In this document: in pieces, positions 10,806 through 20,817 of the stretch
Position numbering within the stretch: the stretch's first letter is position 1
How the letters are laid out: every line of letters starts with the position of its first letter
DNA from: Cladorrhinum sp. PSN259
Taxonomy: Eukaryota > Ascomycota > Sordariomycetes > Sordariales > Podosporaceae
Length of the DNA: 64,000 bases
Direction of reading: 5' to 3'
NCBI GenBank assembly: GCA_033725935.1
Contig: MU867063.1
Coordinates: 677,694-741,693, forward strand
Translations under genes and position numbers: made by a program
Notes under the pieces: generated by a model
The model's input: the letters and a program-made list of their open reading frames with translations, nothing else
Told to the model about the DNA's origin: nothing
Database searches by the model: none

Positions 10806-11342
10806 ATGCTTTGGATATTCACACTCTTGGTAACTGAATACAGCCAGCCCCGAATTATAATCTCTCTATCTGACTCTTTCCAGGTTTTTCTTCTTTCTGC
10901 GCTGGCTGCGGGCAGACAGCAGCACGTCATCAAATACCTCACCGTCACCAACGAAATCACCACCACTCACTACATCACCACTTTTCTTCCTGCAAGCACA
11001 CTGAGGGTCACAGAGACCGTTACCTCGACTGCTACGACGACTCAGGTTTCTACCTCGGAAAAGACTTTTACGCAGATGGCAACGGCTACATTACCAATGA
11101 GTACAAAGACTGTTACCGTAGAGCACAGTCATGCCGTTGCCAGCCCAAGTACGGTGACCATAAATTCGATCACAACCTCGGATGTAGAGACGGAGTTGTC
11201 GGCCACCGCCGTCAGTTTTAACTCGGTCCCAATGGTTGATATTATAACAGTCACCGCTTCAACTGGTGTTACAGTCACTCAGACAGGGGCGGTCATAATT
11301 ACGGTTTTGGGCTCGGCCATTGCCGCTGCTACCGGGCCTTAA
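10806..11342 (+). CDS. Secreted Thr/Val-rich protein lacking the Cys domain (tandem family, copy 3)
   Basis: Exons 10806-10829 and 10884-11342 give 160 aa. The 54-nt intron has a GTAACT donor, CTGAC branch point and CAG acceptor. Its length is a multiple of three, so the frame is open either way, but only the spliced form has a compact signal peptide (MLWIFTLLVFLLSALAAG). The block YLTVTNEITTTHYITTFLPA closely matches copy 1, then Thr/Ser/Val-rich sequence continues to the end. The six-Cys domain is absent. The C-terminus (about the last 20 residues) is hydrophobic and Ala-rich, compatible with a GPI signal but without a clear basic-free spacer. It is either a truncated duplicate or a separate linker-only protein. 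Confidence 0.7.
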   Translation: MLWIFTLLVTEYSQPRIIISLSDSFQVFLLSALAAGRQQHVIKYLTVTNEITTTHYITTFLPASTLRVTETVTSTATTTQVSTSEKTFTQMATATLPMSTKTVTVEHSHAVASPSTVTINSITTSDVETELSATAVSFNSVPMVDIITVTASTGVTVTQTGAVIITVLGSAIAAATGP

Positions 11343-12251
11343 TTCGATTATCTTAGATGGCTAGCTAGAAACCTTGGATAATAATCATGATAAAGTAGAT
11401 TATTGTAATTTTTTTGGACCTTGTAACACTTTGAGTCCGCAATAGGGCTGGATTGTGATTCCTGGCGGCTTCAATGTTCTTGCCGTGGCTTTGAGTTTGA
11501 AAATATGTCAATGAAGAAGGAACAAGCACTCACCAGCATCCCAGATCGAGTCGGAGCAGCCCGGCATTAAATACCTCCCGGCCGAGCTCCATTGCTTTCG
11601 CACTCTCAAAATAGGGAGCTCTCGAGAAAAAAGACTGCATCTCTCACCAATCCACAGCACACCCACACACACACACACATATCCAACTCCCGGCGCCGGC
11701 AATCTCGAACCGAACATTAACAACCCGGAACACCACTCAACAACGTTACATGACAACCGGCCCGGGTATTATGACCAACCAACCATCACCACGACCCCAG
11801 CAAAGATCCGTGCATCTTTCACCCTCTCATTTTTACCTTCTCGGGAATTGTCTGCATACTACCAAATTAACGTAAGCATGGATGGAGTGGGGAGACATTG
11901 AACCAACCAATTCATCCTTTTTGTGTCTGTGTAACCGTTCATGATGGGGGGGAAAACAAACCGGAAGCGCTCCGCATAAACCTTGGAACCTTGCAAAGAG
12001 GGGCAGTTAAGCATGTAGATATACGGTACCGGCATTTGACGGGTTACAATATCTGGCAGATTACAGAATGCAAAGATTTCAGCAACAAAGTGTTTGTCGG
12101 CAGTAGATGAAGGGTGCTTTATATAACTCGGGAGATGTGGCGTTTTCTCTTTTTTTTTTTTTAAGATTTTTCTTTTTTTTTCAGATTTCTTTTTTCCTTT
12201 ATTTGATTAGGATAGGGAATTTGGTTCCTACGTACCTAATTACCGTTCAAA
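11343..12251. other. Intergenic region upstream of the sugar transporter
   Basis: No gene is supported. It has a short CA microsatellite (about 11657-11680) and T-rich tracts at about 12149-12195, close to the transporter start. Confidence 0.5.
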
Positions 12252-13841
12252 ATGGCCAAACCACTTCCTACAATGGCGTCCCCCCAGGTTATTATCCCAA
12301 CCCACCGATCCCGCTTCGCCTCGGAAAAACGAATCATCTTCATCTGCTTCCTCATCGCTCTCGGACAATTCCAATATGGCTACGACTCGGCTGCCATCGC
12401 CGGCTTCCAATCCATGCCCGCTTTCCTGCGCATCTACGGCTACGTCGATCCCAAGAACCCGATTGGCCTCAACATCTCGACCGACGTCCAACGCCTGATC
12501 CAGTCCCTCATGAACGTGGGCGGCTTCCTCTCAGCCATCATCATGTACGCATCGCACACCCGACTCAGTCGGAAAGTAGGGATCTGGCTTGGGTGTTTCT
12601 TCGGCGTGCTCGCGATCAGTCTAATGATTGGCTTCACAAATCTGGGCGGACTGTACGCCGGCAGATTGCTGCTGGGAATGTCAAACGGATTCTTCGTGCC
12701 CTGCAGCGTGACATACATGAGCGAGAGCGCCCCGAGTCTGCTGAGGGGACCCATCGTGGGGATGACGACTTTCCAGACGAGCTTGGGAGCCTTGTTCGGA
12801 ATTCTGGTGGATAATTACAGCAAGGGATATCCGGGCGACTATGCCAGCTGGAGGATCCCGTTGGGGGTCATGTACGTGGTGCCCACCTTCTTGGCCGTAT
12901 TGATGATTTTCTTGCCGGACACCCCGAGGTATTACGTTACGAGAGGGGAAGACGAGAAAGCAATCAGGGCAATCAGGAAGCTGAGGGGGATTAAGGATGA
13001 GGCGTTCCTGAGGGCCGAGGTTGAGGATATCAAGAGCGCTTTCCTGGCTGAGAAGGAGCTGCACGCCGGCGTCCATCTCAATGACATGTTTAGGGGGCCG
13101 GATTTGAGGCGGACGCTGTTGAGCATCGGAGCGAATATCGGTGGGTCCGCGACGGGCGTGACGTTCATGGCTGGGTTCTCGGTCTACCTGTTCGTTCAAG
13201 CCCGTGTCGGGTCACCGTTTGTCTGGGTCATGATCTCTTTGGCCATCGCCTTGACCGGGAACATGGCTGCTTTCCCGGCGATGAAGTACTTTGGCAGGAG
13301 GGAACTGCTGATGGTTTGCTCCCTGATCTCGTCAGCCATGATGTTCGGCATGGCCATCGTCTATACCGTGTCTGGAGGCGGGAACCCCGGCGCGAGCAAG
13401 GCACTTGTGGGCCTGAGCATCGTCTACACGTGGATCTACGGGATCGGGCAGGGTCCGGTCCTGTGGGCTCTGCTGGCGGAGATTCCTTCTCAGCGCCTCC
13501 GCTCGCAAACGGTCGGCACCGGTTCGGGCCTCAACTTTGTTGTCGGCTGGGCCGTGTCATTCTTCACCCCTTACTTCATCAACCCTGACAAGCTGGGCTG
13601 GGGACCCAAATACGGATACATCTGGGGAGCCAGCAATCTAATCTTGGCCGTCTGGGCCTTTTGCTTTGTGCCCGAGACGAAGGGAAGGAGCTTGGAGCAG
13701 CTTGATGAGCTGTTTGAGAAGGGGATCAGCGCACGCAAGTTTTCTTCGTATGTGGTGGAGCGGCAGCTGGTTGAGGATTTCAATGGGGAAGAGCAGCACA
13801 AAGCGACGGTTTTCCAGGTCGATGATGTAGAGAAGAAGTGA
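12252..13841 (+). CDS. MFS sugar transporter (sugar porter family)
   Basis: An intron-free 529-aa frame. About twelve membrane helices are visible. Sugar-porter signatures are present: GRLLLGMSNGFFVP followed by SESAPSLLRG after helix 4-5, PDTPRYYVTRG at the end of helix 6, a basic GRRELL loop between helices 8 and 9, and PETKGRSLEQLDELFE after helix 12. The first helix carries QFQYGYDSAAIAGF, the substrate-site region of the family. The protein should sit in the plasma membrane and move a hexose or oligosaccharide by proton symport; the exact sugar cannot be read from the sequence. Of the two in-frame ATGs, the first (12252) is used; Met8 is a possible alternative. Confidence 0.92.
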   Translation: MAKPLPTMASPQVIIPTHRSRFASEKRIIFICFLIALGQFQYGYDSAAIAGFQSMPAFLRIYGYVDPKNPIGLNISTDVQRLIQSLMNVGGFLSAIIMYASHTRLSRKVGIWLGCFFGVLAISLMIGFTNLGGLYAGRLLLGMSNGFFVPCSVTYMSESAPSLLRGPIVGMTTFQTSLGALFGILVDNYSKGYPGDYASWRIPLGVMYVVPTFLAVLMIFLPDTPRYYVTRGEDEKAIRAIRKLRGIKDEAFLRAEVEDIKSAFLAEKELHAGVHLNDMFRGPDLRRTLLSIGANIGGSATGVTFMAGFSVYLFVQARVGSPFVWVMISLAIALTGNMAAFPAMKYFGRRELLMVCSLISSAMMFGMAIVYTVSGGGNPGASKALVGLSIVYTWIYGIGQGPVLWALLAEIPSQRLRSQTVGTGSGLNFVVGWAVSFFTPYFINPDKLGWGPKYGYIWGASNLILAVWAFCFVPETKGRSLEQLDELFEKGISARKFSSYVVERQLVEDFNGEEQHKATVFQVDDVEKK

Positions 13842-14716
13842 AAAAAGAAATTTGGGACCGAACATATACTCGTGCTGAGTTTCTGCTTCAATATTAACAA
13901 TTTTCTTTATTATAAGAGAGGGTTTTCCCCTCTGATGGCATGAACAAAAAAATTGACCAGGAGAGAAAGAAAGATAACCTGCGCTTCGAGTTCATATAAA
14001 ATCCAATCAAAGGGACCAGAAACGAAACATGAAATCGGCACGTCTTCCACACTCACACCTTGGTCATGCTTCTCCGCCACACCACAAGACTATTAAATCT
14101 TGTGGGATTCGGTCGTATTCTTGCAGAACGCTGGTACAGTACTGTACTTGGGGGACCTGATGAACGACATTGAAATCATAACTGGGAGAATTATTAGGTT
14201 CGCATTGTCCTTTAAATTTTCTTCTTCGTAGATGATCCTTAGGAAGCAGGTAGATTACATCCTTTTTAGGCAAATAAAATATGTTGAATTCGTCTTTCAA
14301 TCACCGCTGCGCTACATTTATCTACCACGGAAATGAAAGCCAACCTCCAAGTTGCTGGTTGAGATTGGGTTTTGACTTTTATCCTTTTCCCTCTTTTCCT
14401 CCCTCTTTCGTCCAAGATTCCAAATCATTGCAGTACAAAAGTGGGTTGAAAAGGGAAAAGGTACATCTAAGTCACTGTGAGATGTGACAATTCGCATAGT
14501 GTGAAGACGCTATCTCTATTGAAAATGAGCTAACTAAATGATAAGGCCAGCTGCCAGGGGCATTTGCCCTGGGGATTGTAATAGGCTTGTGGGCGGATGA
14601 TTACAGGAGCCCCCCGGCTGGGTATCCGGGTAAGGTTATCTCACTGCAACCATAACCTAAGGTGGAGTGAAGTGCCTACTCTGAACCAGTTTAATGGCTG
14701 CACTCATGTAGGCAAG
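13842..14716. other. Intergenic region between convergent transporter and C2H2 genes
   Basis: No gene is supported. An imperfect hairpin (ccaggggca/tgccctgg) lies at about 14553-14572. The neighbouring genes converge, so both terminators should be here. Confidence 0.45.
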
Positions 14717-15661
14717 CTATTGGCCTGAATCGGAAGAGTTCCGAGAAGGCACACATGTCTGCAAGGCTTTGCAGTGATTGGCGATATGTCGCTGAAGGTT
14801 GTCGTCTCGTTTCGGGTCTAGATTGCGGGCTCGAAGTTGCGTTCCGCACTGCGGACAAGAGACAAGCAGCTTGTGATGGACGCTCGTAACATGTCGCATG
14901 AGATCGCGCTTTGAAGTAGAGGTCTTGGGGCATGATGGGCAGCGGTGGATTCCGCGGGATCTGCGTTGCTTTCTTCTCACCTCCAAGTTAGCAGACTGAT
15001 TTCCCGAGGTCATAAAAATGTAAGAATAGACTGACTGTGGTGAATCTCGGCGCCCACGCTTTTTCTCAGGAGCTGCAGCTGGAACGTCTGGGGTTGGATA
15101 TCTGGTGCCGACTCCATCTTCTTGAGGTGATCCAGGTGGTGAAAGGTGGTGCGTTTCGACAGAGACGACATTAGCGGGTTTGTCAAGCGGTGTCCTCGAG
15201 ACAAGTGAGTGGTCTCGAGATTGTTGAAGTTGGTTCGACAGGAACGTCGAAAAAGGAAAGGGCCGGAACGGGTCGTCCCAGGTATCTTGCGAAACTATTT
15301 CCAGAACCTCAGCAGGCTGAGGCTTTGGAGCCAAAGTGGCTGGCTGAGCAACAAGTGTTGAAGTTGCAGGGTCAAAGCTCCCGACTTGATCCCCTTTTCT
15401 GTCTGGCAACAGAGGATTGGGATTGAAGTCAAGATCGTTCGTGTTTGACCGCTGATATGCTGCCCAGCCACCACCCACACTGCTCCAGCAATCGAAATCA
15501 AAGTGGCCCAAGGGCTGCTGGCGATCAAAAGAATTCCCTACAAGCCCGAAAAAGGGGTTCTCATCGACCGGCCATCCATCCCAATTGGGCCCGTTGAAAG
15601 CTTGATCACTGTCGCATAACCACGAAATAGGGGGTTGAGGGAGGACTTGAGTTGTCCTCCC
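14717..15661 (-). CDS. C2H2 zinc-finger protein, 5' end unresolved
   Basis: The minus-strand frame is open from 15661 down to the stop at 14717 (314 codons) but has no usable ATG near its start, so the first exon lies upstream. A good intron on the minus strand (GTAAGT donor near 15782, CTGAC branch, CAG acceptor near 15713) supports splicing there, but the coding join is not resolved. The N-terminal part is acidic and Pro/Gln-rich, with a basic stretch KKRGRR. The C-terminal part has paired zinc-finger motifs: CPSCPKTSTSKRDLMRH with HH, then CPQCG with H-x-x-x-H. This suggests a nuclear DNA-binding regulator. No named orthologue is recognised. Confidence 0.65.
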   Translation of the reverse strand, partial: GRTTQVLPQPPISWLCDSDQAFNGPNWDGWPVDENPFFGLVGNSFDRQQPLGHFDFDCWSSVGGGWAAYQRSNTNDLDFNPNPLLPDRKGDQVGSFDPATSTLVAQPATLAPKPQPAEVLEIVSQDTWDDPFRPFPFSTFLSNQLQQSRDHSLVSRTPLDKPANVVSVETHHLSPPGSPQEDGVGTRYPTPDVPAAAPEKKRGRRDSPQSVYSYIFMTSGNQSANLEVRRKQRRSRGIHRCPSCPKTSTSKRDLMRHVTSVHHKLLVSCPQCGTQLRARNLDPKRDDNLQRHIANHCKALQTCVPSRNSSDSGQ

Positions 15662-16326
15662 TCAGAGAACTGGCGGAGCCGCCGCTAGATTGGTGGATTA
15701 GAGAGAGACCTGTGATGATAATCAGCGGAGTCAGTGAAAAGACCGTCACGTCAAAGGGCACGGGATGAGATTAACTTACAGCACGTGCCTCGCTCTGAGA
15801 GAGGCGCACTGCGCGTCTGTCGCCGTTGCTGGATAAAAACCTCTGAAATGATTGTTGGAGCGGGGATAAGAGACCTTTAAATGATTTCAGCTCTGTTACA
15901 CAATGACGGAGCTTTACCTCGCTGAGTCCAGAGACCAAGCCAGGCCACACGGGATGTAATTGCTCCGACTTTCCTTGCCTCTCTTCCCCCGCAGCCAAGC
16001 CAACCTGAGCCTGGATTTGGTGGCAATTGGATGAGTTAGGGCGCCTCCTTTCTTCATTGGTACAACTTTTTGCTGATCCGTTGGGGTTGGACTGGCTGCA
16101 TCAGAAGGCAGTTTGAGTCCAACCTGGAAGGCGCACAGGGCAGGTATGATACTTCAACAGAGGCCGCAGCACCCGAACATCAAATTCTTCTCTCCGGGCC
16201 GGGTTGCCCAGTGCCTGCCATTCATCTGGACTGACTGTCTAGCGTTGGTAGTGGAAATTAACGCAACGTTTAATTAAAAGATGGCACAGTTTACCACGTC
16301 CAGGGACCCAATAACTTTCATATCAC
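15662..16326. other. 5' region of the C2H2 gene and spacer to the BVMO 3' end
   Basis: Probably holds the unresolved first exon(s) and promoter of the minus-strand C2H2 gene. An ATG-started minus frame near 16050 ends at a GTAAAG donor-like site near 15917, but it could not be joined with confidence. Confidence 0.4.
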
Positions 16327-18333
16327 CTACACATCGACAGTCTTGACATCGTATCCCTTAAGCGAACCCTCAGCCCGATATGCAGCCAACACATTGATGA
16401 AGGACTCCATTCCTTGGCTCCAACCAGCAGCTCTGCTCCTCTTCGCCATCGCCGCAGGGTCTTCCACTAACCGTTGCGCCTCGCCCTCGGACGTCATGTA
16501 GCTCGGTGTGCATACACTTATTGTGGCATACCATGCAGCTCGCATCATGAACTCCATGGCCCACGCCTCTTCCGCCTCGACCGTCGCCTCCACTATAGCT
16601 CGCTTCCCGTCCCCGGCTTTTTCCTCGGCCCTCGCGACGATGTGCGCAAGCTGCTCCGCCACCACTTCCAAGGTGAGCACATTATTGGCTGCCTGTCCAA
16701 ACTGCGCAACTGTTGTAAAGAACAAGTTGGGGAAACCGTTAGAAGTAATACCATGCAGCGTCGAAGCGCCCTTGGACTTCCATTTATCTTCAAGCGACAA
16801 ACCATCTCGACCATAAACCTCAATGCCTGATCGTGCCGGCGGGCTTCCATCTCCAATAGCCGGCGAACGAAAGCCGGTGCTGAGGATAAGGACATCGAGA
16901 GGGTACTCCTTGCCAGCCACAACAAGACCTGTGTTGGTTGCTGAGGCTACGCCCTTCCCATCTGTGTCGACGAGATTAACGTGGGGCAGGTTGTAAGCCT
17001 GCAAGTACTCGTCGTTGAATGTTGGCCGCTTGCACCATCCCGGATACCACGCCTGGAGTTTGGCCGCGGTCTCTGGGTCCTTGACAATCTTCTTTGTACG
17101 TTCACGCACCCTCTCAGAACGCTCTACATCGAGTGCAAGCAATCGCATGATATGCTCACCAATCTTTTCTGGGGTTGGTTCAACAATGGGGTATCTCGGA
17201 GAGCCAATGAGGCCCGAATAGGAAGGCATTTGAGTCCAGCCATCCCCCACCAGGTTCTCCTGGCCGTCCTTCGCTGCGTCTGTCAGATACGAATCAAAAT
17301 TCAGCATGCGCTCGCGTTGCCAGCCTTTCTTGGTTGCAATCTTGGACTTCCTATCAGAATGTCAGTGGTCTATCTCCGGCCGACGAAAACAAACAATATC
17401 AACTCACCATTCTTCAGGATCAGTCGGCCGCTGGCCTCTTGTATCGACTGCGGACGGTGTTCTCTGGAACACATACAATTCCTTCGCCCACTTTGCAACC
17501 TTTGGAATCATCTGGATTGCAGTAGCTCCAGTGCCAATAACTCCCACACGCTTTCCTTCGAGGCCAGTGAGGGCCGGGTCGTTGGGATTGCCACCCGTAA
17601 CGGAATAATTCCAGCGAGCAGTGTGGAAAAGTGGCCCAGAGAAATTCTCCAAACCCGGGATCTTGGGAACCTGAGGTGTGCTAAGAACACCAGATGCGAC
17701 GATAAAGTACTGAGCGTGAGCAGTAAGATTGCGACTCTCCTCGTCTGGTCCGCGACCTTCGGTGATATCAATATCCCACAGTTGCGTAGCTTCATCCCAC
17801 CGAGCGGACTTGACGCTGGCCCGGAAGAGGGCCTTGTCGTGGAGATTCCATTGTTTGGCGATACGGTCGGCATGCTCGAGCAGCTCCGGGCCATCAGAGT
17901 ACTTGTTCTTAGGCATATAACCCGTCTGCTCTAACAGCGGCATGTAGATGTAGCTCTCGACGTCGCAGTGTAGTCCTGGGTAGCGATTCCAGTACCAAGT
18001 GCCACCAAAACCTCCCGCGGTATCCACCATTCGAATATCATCGGGGCCCTTCGCTACACCAGATTCGATGAGGTGGACAGCGATGATCTGGGCACCATAT
18101 CCGGCACCAAGAATGACATATTTGTATTTGCCGCCGTTCTTGACGGCTGGTTTCTTTGCGTTGAGTGCCGCGTGGTCGGCCCAGGGATCTTCGGAAAGAG
18201 CACGCACCCTTTCATCACCGGCTGCTGCGAGGGGAACGAACTGGCTGAGGCCATCTTCTCGGAGACGTTTGAGTTTCTCCTCCTCGTACTTTTGCTGGAT
18301 GCCGAAAAACTTTGCCTGATCTATATCGGCCAT
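16327..18333 (-). CDS. FAD-dependent Baeyer-Villiger monooxygenase
   Basis: Two exons on minus (18333-17408, 17350-16327) encode 649 aa. The 57-nt intron (GTGAGT, CTGAC branch, TAG) joins in frame through a Trp codon. The ATG at 18333 has good context (caccATGgc); the frame stays open upstream but without family similarity. Motifs in order: Rossmann FAD site GAGYGA, GGTWYWNRYPGLHCDVES, fingerprint FSGPLFHTARW (FxGxxxHxxxW), and the NADPH site GTGATA. These define a type I Baeyer-Villiger monooxygenase, which inserts oxygen next to a ketone using NADPH and O2 to give an ester or lactone. Fingerprint position 12 is Asn rather than the common Pro/Asp. It is divergent from the cyclase-family gene at 19432. 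Confidence 0.92.
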
Positions 18334-18473
18334 GGTGTCAGAGTTTGCGCTGAGTGTTGTGATAAGTGTGGTGACTGTTGTTTTGAGAGGGTGGGAAACT
18401 GGACCAGATATTTCACTCTTATTATAGCCACAGAGAAAGCACCACGATATCCCACCGCCAAAACGATACAAGG

Positions 18474-18480
18474 TATATAA
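18474..18480 (-). promoter_or_regulatory. TATA-like box of the BVMO gene
   Basis: TTATATA on the minus strand, about 140 nt before the ATG at 18333. Motif and spacing only. Confidence 0.35.
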
Positions 18481-18916
18481 GTGGTCCTCTTGGCAATGCT
18501 TGCTATAGTTATGCCAATCACAGTCGAAAGCGAAACCGAACTCGAATGGGTATTCGTTTCCGGTAACTCGCATCCTTCGTTACACGGTGTGCATCTCCAC
18601 AGATCTGCAATATCAAAATCCCTTGTTTCAGGGAATACCTGTTGGCAAGTCGAAAAAATGCCAAGGTGGATAAATACGACGTGGTCCATAGAGGGGGGTT
18701 GTGCTCAGATATTCCCCGCTTTGTTCTGGTGGTTGGATTTTGCAGGTATTCGGATAGCAAGAAAATGTCTAACTGGTCTATATCTCGGCTAATATCTCAC
18801 CCTACCCAAGTCTAGGCGGTCTGCCCTATACAATCAGCACAATTCTTATTTTGTTTAAGGTTTCTCTCAGTGCTTATTCTCTAATCGTTAGTAGCGCGGG
18901 TGAGCGGGAAGACTAG

Positions 18917-18952
18917 AGGAGCGGCTGCTCCTAGGGGTCTGCGAGAGACCCC
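18917..18952. repeat. Two adjacent hairpins in the divergent promoter
   Basis: AGGAGC-ggct-GCTCCT (18917-18932) is followed at once by GGGGTCT-gcgag-AGACCCC (18934-18952). Both stems are perfect. They could be binding sites for dimeric regulators or be fortuitous. Confidence 0.5.
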
Positions 18953-19326
18953 AGTCTGTCCGCTTCACTAGTATACAGCAGCACCGAAGCCAAGACATTT
19001 TACCGCATAAGCGCTGTAACCTCAACTAGATTTGAGGCAAGTTTACAAGTCGGTGTAAGAGCATCGTACGTATTCGTTGCCGAACTCGGGGGTAGTGTGC
19101 ATGAAAGGGACTTAGATGCAGCAATCTTGCATGTTCCGAAACCACCAGAGTTTGCTCCGTATCAACGGGGGAAAGTGTAAAGACACCTGACTGGACGTAT
19201 TTTTATCCTGCAGGTGGGTATGCGGCCATGAAGGGACACGTGGTAGTCAGCAGACCAACAATTGGGACGGCATACGGCGCAGTGCAGACACTACCCACGC
19301 CCGAAAAGGTGCTATGTACGAGGAGG

Positions 19327-19333
19327 ATATATA
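19327..19333 (+). promoter_or_regulatory. TATA-like box of the cyclase-family gene
   Basis: ATATATA about 100 nt before the ATG at 19432. Confidence 0.4.
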
Positions 19334-19431
19334 GCACAGGGATGTTGCTTTCGACTCTACTACTTGACATCTTCTCATTCCTGCAAGCACCTCACTCAAG
19401 ATAATAATACATTACCTTCGCTACCTTGATC

Positions 19432-19645
19432 ATGGACCCTGCCTCAGTTCCCGATTTCGATGACCTCCCCAAGGTCCAAGGCCAGCCTCAAGGATGTGCC
19501 TGGGGAATATTTGACAAGGACGGCAAGAAGGACCACTATGGCACTCTCAACTTTTTGACTCCTGAGATCGTGGCTGCCGCGGCTAAGGAAGTCAAGGATG
19601 GAGTTTCTGTTTCTCTCAAGTCAGTTTTTTCTTTCTTTCCTTTTT

Positions 19646-19729
<84 letters not shown>

Positions 19730-20674
19730 ATGCCAGTTTTCTAATGACGGTAAACAGCTGGCCCTTGAACGGCATCAAATTCCCGTTTCCGTTCCGGAAA
19801 GCCCCCGTGCACAAGGTACTCCCGCTCAGCCCGGAGGCGGGGACGGGGCACGGGTTCGACGACGAGATTGAAATCAACACGCAGTTCAGTTCCCAGTGGG
19901 ACAGTCTCTGCCACTTCACCGGCGCCGAAGGGATCACATACAACGGGCACCGACCGACCAAGGAGGGTCTCGAGGCCGCCGCGTTCACTCACGAGAACCC
20001 TTGCCCCACCATTGATCACTGGCACTCCCGCGGCGGTCTGGTGGGGCGGGGCGTGCTGATTGATTACAAGCGGTACGCCGAGGAGGTTCTGGGGCAGGGC
20101 TATCATCCTGCCGAGGGGTACAGGATCACGGTCGAGGATGTTGAAAAGGTCGCCGAGTGGGAAGGGGTCGAGTTTAGGCGCGGGGATGTGGTGTTGATTA
20201 GGACGGGCTACACGGAGATGCTGGAGAGTCCGACACCGGCGGATTTTGCCAAGTTCGCCGAGACCAAGCTTTCGGGGCTGCATGGGACGGTAGAGACTGC
20301 CAGATGGGTTTGGAATAAGAGGTTTGCGGCCATGGCTAGTGATTCTCATGCTTTTGAGGCTTTTCCGCCTTTGAATGAGGAGACTGGGGAGGTGACGACC
20401 GTCGAGGGTTTGAGTGAGTCTTTTTTTTTTTTTTTTTTTTTTTTACCTAAGTAACATGGAGGAATTCAAAGAAAACATGGCTAATGAAGAAAATACAGTT
20501 CTGCACAAGTGGTTCTTGAACTACTTTGGCCTGCCGATTGGTGAGTTGTGGGATTTGAAGGCGCTCGGAGAGTACGCAAAGAGGACGGGGAGGTACAGCT
20601 TCTTGTTGACATCGTCGCCCCTGAATCACCCAGGACTGGTTGCTTCCCCGCCCAATGCGATTGCTATCTTTTAA
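19432..20674 (+). CDS. Cyclase-family (kynurenine formamidase-like) hydrolase
   Basis: Three exons (19432-19619, 19758-20413, 20499-20674) encode 339 aa, and all joins keep frame. The first ATG in good context is used. Family features: LNWPLN near the end of the first exon, EINTQFSSQWDSLCHF with metal-site-type Asp and His, YNGHRP, a RRGDVVLIRTGY strand, and the terminal LTSSPLNHPG segment. This is the fungal branch of the PF04199 fold, metal-dependent hydrolases that include kynurenine formamidase and isatin hydrolase; the substrate is unknown. Intron 1 (138 nt) is inflated by a 27-T run and about 29 GT repeats, and intron 2 (85 nt) contains 24 T. Divergent from the BVMO gene, so co-regulation is possible. 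Confidence 0.88.
19641..19726. repeat. T27 + (GT)~29 microsatellite inside an intron
   Basis: A run of 27 T (19641-19667) is followed directly by an uninterrupted GT dinucleotide array (19668-19726). It lies wholly within intron 1 of the cyclase-family gene, between the GTCAGT donor and the CAG acceptor. Confidence 0.95.
20421..20444. repeat. T24 homopolymer inside intron 2 of the cyclase-family gene
   Basis: Uninterrupted T run just downstream of the GTGAGT donor. Confidence 0.95.
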
Positions 20675-20817
20675 CTTCTATGTTGAGCAAAAAATAATAA
20701 AACCAATTCTATCATGATGTACATGTGTAGTCGAAACGCCAAATTCAAAATTCTATATCTATTTCTATACCTCCGTGTTGCCGCACGCACGCCCCCCAGA
20801 AGCGTCTCACCACACCT

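Larger units (their letters stand above)
18334..19431. other. 1.1-kb divergent promoter region of BVMO and cyclase-family genes
   Basis: No coding sequence is supported. TATA-like boxes occur at both ends and two adjacent perfect hairpins in the middle (18917-18952), all listed separately. Confidence 0.55.

Noticed and set aside
16010..16060. ATG-started minus frame (MKKGGALTHP...) as first exon of the C2H2 gene
   Set aside because: It ends at a donor-like site but no acceptor gives a phase-consistent join to the zinc-finger frame.
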